Source: an uncultured Christensenella sp. (GTDB lineage: Bacteria; Bacillota; Clostridia; Christensenellales; UBA1242). Taken from it: a DNA stretch of 8,856 nt. The DNA lies in contig CAJLLK010000038.1 in NCBI GenBank assembly GCA_905207515.1, positions 1 to 8,856 on the forward strand. The letters run 5' to 3'. This document shows positions 5,689 to 8,856 of this stretch, one piece after another. The notes beneath the pieces were generated by a model. It saw nothing but the letters and a program-made list of their open reading frames with translations. It ran no database searches and was not told where the DNA came from. Positions within the stretch are counted from its first letter, which is position 1. Each line of letters starts with the position of its first letter. Made by a program: the position numbers and the translations under genes.

Positions 5689-7020
5689 ATGGAAGATACA
5701 ATTGCATCAATTTCAACTCCTATTGGAAAAGGAGCTATAGCTATTGTCAGAATGAGCGGAAAAGATGCCTTGTCTGTTGCGCTTAAAGTTTTTCACACCA
5801 AAAATGAAAAAATTGAACCGAGATTTATGCACTTTGGCAAGCTCAAACTCGATGACGGCTTTGAAGAATGTTTGATGGTGTTTTTCAAAGCACCTTTTTC
5901 TTACACTGGAGAAGACATTGTTGAGTTTCAAGTGCATGGTGGTGTTTTGCTTGCGCAGAAGGTTTTGGAGGTTTGTTTGAAAAATGGTGCAAGATTGGCT
6001 GAACCCGGAGAGTTTTCTAAGCGAGCATTCTTGAATGGAAAAATAACTTTGGACAAAGCGGAAGCAATCATTGGAGAAATCAATGCCGAAACAGAAGGCG
6101 AACTTAAAAGCAGTTTGCAGGTCACAAACGGCAAACTTTCCGCTTTGATTTTAAAGGAGCAAGAAAAGCTTAAACTTATGCTCGCCGAACTTGAAGTCGG
6201 GATGGATTATCCTGAAGAAACAGAAGAGCTGAACTTGAAACTGGACATCTCTTCGCGCTTGAAACAGGTAAAGAAACAGCTAGAAAAAATCATCGATGAT
6301 GCAAGCAATGCTAAATATCTCAAAAACGGCGTCAATGTTGCACTTGTTGGCAGAACCAATGTCGGAAAGAGCAGTCTTATGAACGCTCTTCTTGGAGAAG
6401 ACCGCGCAATCGTCACTGCGGTCAAAGGCACGACGCGAGATAGCATCACAGAAAGCTTTTTTTATAAAGGCATAAAAATCAACCTTATCGACACCGCAGG
6501 AATAAGAGACACGGATGATTTTGTGGAAAGCATTGGCATTGAAAGAAGCAAACAGAAATTGGAACAAGCCGATGTTGTTTTGTTTGTGCTTGACGGAAGT
6601 GAAAAAGAGACTGCGGAAGACAAAGAAGTTGAAAAGCTGTTGAAAGAAAAGAATAAAAACGTTTTGATTGTTGTAAACAAAATTGATAAGAAAAGAATTT
6701 TGCCAAAGAAAGAAAACGAAATTGAAATTTCTGCTTTGACAAACAAGAATGTTGATGCGCTCAAACAAAAAATTGTTGAACTTGTCATCAAAAACGAAAT
6801 CGATTTCAATAACTTGATTTTGACAAACGAAAGACAAGTGCAAATTTTGGTCGATGCCAAACAAAAGTTGGAAGATGTGTTGGCAAAAGACCACTTGACG
6901 CTTGATATTTTGACGATGCTCATAAAAGAAATTTGGCAAACTCTGGGAAGGATAACGGGAAACACAGAAAATGAAGATATAATTGACCTTATTTTTTCAA
7001 AGTTCTGTTTAGGGAAATGA
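5689..7020 (+). CDS. mnmE: tRNA uridine-5-carboxymethylaminomethyl modification GTPase MnmE
   Basis: With MnmG, this 443-residue GTPase modifies C5 of wobble U34 in tRNAs reading two-codon families, using methylene-tetrahydrofolate and glycine or ammonium. The N-terminal folate-binding and dimer domain (1-120) opens with the family's DTIASISTPIGKGAIAIVR. The helical domain has AEPGEFSKRAFLNGK (104-118). The inserted G domain has the P-loop GRTNVGKS (221-228), GTTR (247-250), DTAG (268-271), NKID (330-333) and SAL (348-350). The C-terminus is FCLGK, with the conserved Cys at 440; most homologues end in CIGK. Length is slightly below the usual 450-460. The start fixes the canonical N-terminus although no ribosome-binding site precedes it. 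mnmG follows after one base. Confidence 0.97.
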   Translation: MEDTIASISTPIGKGAIAIVRMSGKDALSVALKVFHTKNEKIEPRFMHFGKLKLDDGFEECLMVFFKAPFSYTGEDIVEFQVHGGVLLAQKVLEVCLKNGARLAEPGEFSKRAFLNGKITLDKAEAIIGEINAETEGELKSSLQVTNGKLSALILKEQEKLKLMLAELEVGMDYPEETEELNLKLDISSRLKQVKKQLEKIIDDASNAKYLKNGVNVALVGRTNVGKSSLMNALLGEDRAIVTAVKGTTRDSITESFFYKGIKINLIDTAGIRDTDDFVESIGIERSKQKLEQADVVLFVLDGSEKETAEDKEVEKLLKEKNKNVLIVVNKIDKKRILPKKENEIEISALTNKNVDALKQKIVELVIKNEIDFNNLILTNERQVQILVDAKQKLEDVLAKDHLTLDILTMLIKEIWQTLGRITGNTENEDIIDLIFSKFCLGK

Positions 7021-7021
7021 T

Positions 7022-8856
7022 ATGGAAAAACAAGCTGAAAAATTTGATGCGATTGTGATTGGTGCTGGGCATGCTGGTTGTGAAGCAGCCCTTGCTTTGT
7101 CACGCACTGGAAACAAAACCTTGCTTTTGACAATAAGCTTGGACGCAATCGCGTTTCTTGCGTGCAATCCTTCCATTGGCGGAACGGCAAAAGGGCAATT
7201 GGTCAGCGAAATCGATGCGCTTGGTGGACAAATGGGCATTGTGGCGGATAAAACAGCGTTGCAAATAAGAATGCTAAACCGCGGCAAAGGTCCTGCTGTT
7301 CAAAGTTTGAGAGTGCAGTCAGACAAAAACGCTTATCATCAAGAGATGAAAAAAGTTTTGGAGAACGAACCAAATCTTTTTATCAGGCAAGGTGAAGTCG
7401 ACAGCATAGAAATCAGCGGTCATGAAAAAATTGTCACAACGCACTTGGGTTTGCAATACGTTGCAAAAAGCGTTGTTCTTGCCACAGGCGTTTATCTGAA
7501 AAGCGAAATAATCATTGGAAGCAGCAGAGAAGCGACGGGGCCAAATGGATTTAAAAGAAGTTCGACTTTGTCAGAGAGTTTGCAAAAACTTGGCATAAAA
7601 CTTTTGCGTTTCAAAACTGGAACGCCAGTCAGACTTCACAAAAGAAGTGTAGATTTTTCTAAAATGGAAATTCAAGAAGGCGATGAAGATGTCTTTTCTT
7701 TTTCTTATATGACGGAAGGAAAGGTTGAAAACAGATTGCCATGCTATTTGACTTACACAACACCAAAAACTCATGAAATCATTCGAAACAATTTAGATAA
7801 AGCCCCTGCAATCTCTGGTGAAATCAAAGGAATTGGCCCAAGATATTGCCCTTCAATCGAAACCAAAGTTGTGAGATTTGCTGACAAAGAGCGTCATCAA
7901 CTCTTTTTGGAGCCAGAAGCTTTTGACACAAAAGAGATGTATTTGCAAGGTTTCAGCACATCAATGCCTGCCGACATTCAAGTCGATATGGTGCATTCGG
8001 TGATTGGATTGGAAAAGGCAGAAATCATGCGAGATGCCTACGCAATTGAATATGATTGCATTGAGCCAACTCAGCTGAAAGCAACATTGGAACTTAAAAC
8101 AATTCCTGGTTTGTTTTTTGCGGGGCAAATAAACGGAACAAGTGGCTATGAAGAAGCTGCCGCCCAAGGAATTATTGCTGGAATAAATGCCAGCCTTTAC
8201 AACCAAAACAAAGAGCAACTCATCTTGAAAAGAAGTGATGCATATATTGGCGTTTTGATTGACGACATTGTCACAAAAGGAACAAACGAGCCTTATCGAA
8301 TGATGACAAGCCGTGCTGAATATCGCCTTTTGTTGAGGCAAGACAACGCCGACATAAGATTGACAGAAATAGGCAGAAAAATTGGTTTGGTTTCAGATGA
8401 GCGCTACAACAAATTTTTATATAAAAAACAAAAATTGCAAGAAATTGAGCAAAAATTGCAAGAAAAATGCAAAATTAGCGAAAAATTGAAAGATTTTTAT
8501 AAAAGTAACAACGAAACATTGCCAAAAGAAAGTGTAAAGTTTTGCGAAATGCTGAAGCGAAACAATATTGACATTTACAAAATTGATGATGAATTTGGAC
8601 TTTTTTCAGAAGACGAAAAACCATTTTTGGAATTTGTCAACACAAAAATCAAATATGAAGGCTATATAAAACAACAAGAAGAAGATGTTGAAAGAATGTT
8701 GGCAAACGAAAACGTGCCAATTCCTGAAAATTTTAATTATAAAAAGCAAAAAGGCTTGCGTGCAGAAGCGATAGAGAAGCTAGACAAAATCAGACCGCTA
8801 AATCTTGGTCAAGCTTCGAGAATTTCTGGTGTTTCCCCTGCCGACATTTCAGTTTT
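7022..8856 (+). CDS. mnmG: tRNA uridine-5-carboxymethylaminomethyl modification enzyme MnmG (GidA), 3' end cut by window
   Basis: The FAD- and NADH-dependent partner of MnmE in U34 tRNA modification. The open frame runs to the window edge and gives 611 residues without a stop. The FAD-binding GAGHAG is at 14-19, CNPSIGGTAKGQL at 48-60 carries a conserved Cys, and KGPAVQSLRVQSDK follows. Further on come LKTGTP-type (FKTGTPVRL), PCYLTYTTPKTHE, GPRYCPSIETK, FFAGQINGTSGYEEAAAQG and EPYRMMTSRAEYRLLLRQDNAD, each matching the family. The C-terminal part reads KYEGYIKQQ and then GQASRISGVSPADIS, so about 18 residues are missing compared with the usual 625-630. ATG 7022 is one base after the mnmE stop, with only a weak AGGGAA (7011-7016) upstream, which suggests translational coupling. 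Confidence 0.97.
   Translation, partial: MEKQAEKFDAIVIGAGHAGCEAALALSRTGNKTLLLTISLDAIAFLACNPSIGGTAKGQLVSEIDALGGQMGIVADKTALQIRMLNRGKGPAVQSLRVQSDKNAYHQEMKKVLENEPNLFIRQGEVDSIEISGHEKIVTTHLGLQYVAKSVVLATGVYLKSEIIIGSSREATGPNGFKRSSTLSESLQKLGIKLLRFKTGTPVRLHKRSVDFSKMEIQEGDEDVFSFSYMTEGKVENRLPCYLTYTTPKTHEIIRNNLDKAPAISGEIKGIGPRYCPSIETKVVRFADKERHQLFLEPEAFDTKEMYLQGFSTSMPADIQVDMVHSVIGLEKAEIMRDAYAIEYDCIEPTQLKATLELKTIPGLFFAGQINGTSGYEEAAAQGIIAGINASLYNQNKEQLILKRSDAYIGVLIDDIVTKGTNEPYRMMTSRAEYRLLLRQDNADIRLTEIGRKIGLVSDERYNKFLYKKQKLQEIEQKLQEKCKISEKLKDFYKSNNETLPKESVKFCEMLKRNNIDIYKIDDEFGLFSEDEKPFLEFVNTKIKYEGYIKQQEEDVERMLANENVPIPENFNYKKQKGLRAEAIEKLDKIRPLNLGQASRISGVSPADISV
8429..8465 (+). repeat. mnmG: Short tandem duplication inside mnmG (two 16-bp copies, 21-base period)
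   Basis: CAAAAATTGCAAGAAA occurs at 8429-8444 and again at 8450-8465, exactly 21 bases or seven codons apart, so the reading frame is kept. It encodes KQKLQE-type heptads in the helical region near residues 470-482. It may be a small internal duplication or simply repeated Lys/Gln/Leu codons in a coiled stretch. Confidence 0.5.

Noticed and set aside
6280..7287. Several long minus-strand open frames opposite mnmE and mnmG
   Set aside because: They are Phe/Ser/Cys-rich shadows of strongly conserved plus-strand genes, with no good ribosome-binding sites.

Overview
The window looks like chromosomal DNA from an AT-rich, low-GC bacterium of the Bacillota, most likely an uncultured Clostridia-type lineage. 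The main reasons are the jag/khpB - mnmE - mnmG gene order, good AGGAGG/AAAGGAG Shine-Dalgarno sites, compact stem-plus-T-run terminators, and a secreted SIMPL-domain protein. TGA is used as a stop (mnmE) and Trp is TGG, so the code is standard.

Region 1 (1 to about 1845) is the right-hand end of a probable integrated element. It holds the tail of an unrecognised reading frame that appears split by a one-base shift in an A-run, then a 509-residue large serine recombinase with resolvase, recombinase, zinc-ribbon and coiled-coil parts. Its base and codon use is visibly more AT-rich than the rest of the window. The last codons of the recombinase run through the terminator and 3' end of a tRNA-Ser(UGA) gene on the opposite strand, so the element abuts and overlaps that tRNA.

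Region 2 (1846-4145) holds tRNA-Ser with its promoter and terminator, a secreted SIMPL-domain protein (minus strand), and, divergent from it, a 416-residue protein that reads as an uncharacterised ferritin-like metal protein with three Glu + (E/D)xxH helix-pair signatures. A single bidirectional terminator separates it from the next, convergent gene.

Region 3 (4143-8856) holds an archaeal-type cytidylate kinase on the minus strand, divergent from a three-gene plus-strand RNA block: khpB/jag (KH-R3H RNA-binding protein), mnmE and mnmG. MnmE and MnmG together form the enzyme that installs (carboxymethyl)aminomethyl groups at U34 of certain tRNAs. mnmG runs off the right edge, probably short of only about 18 residues. 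yidC, the usual gene before jag, is not there. jag has its own promoter and terminator, and mnmE has a near-consensus extended -10 promoter so close to its ATG that its mRNA is probably leaderless.

I found no CRISPR array, riboswitch or rRNA. The points most worth follow-up are the recombinase/tRNA overlap, the three-unit ferritin-like protein, the predicted leaderless mnmE mRNA, and a shared promoter style (T-rich spacer then TGC-TAnnnT) in front of three genes.
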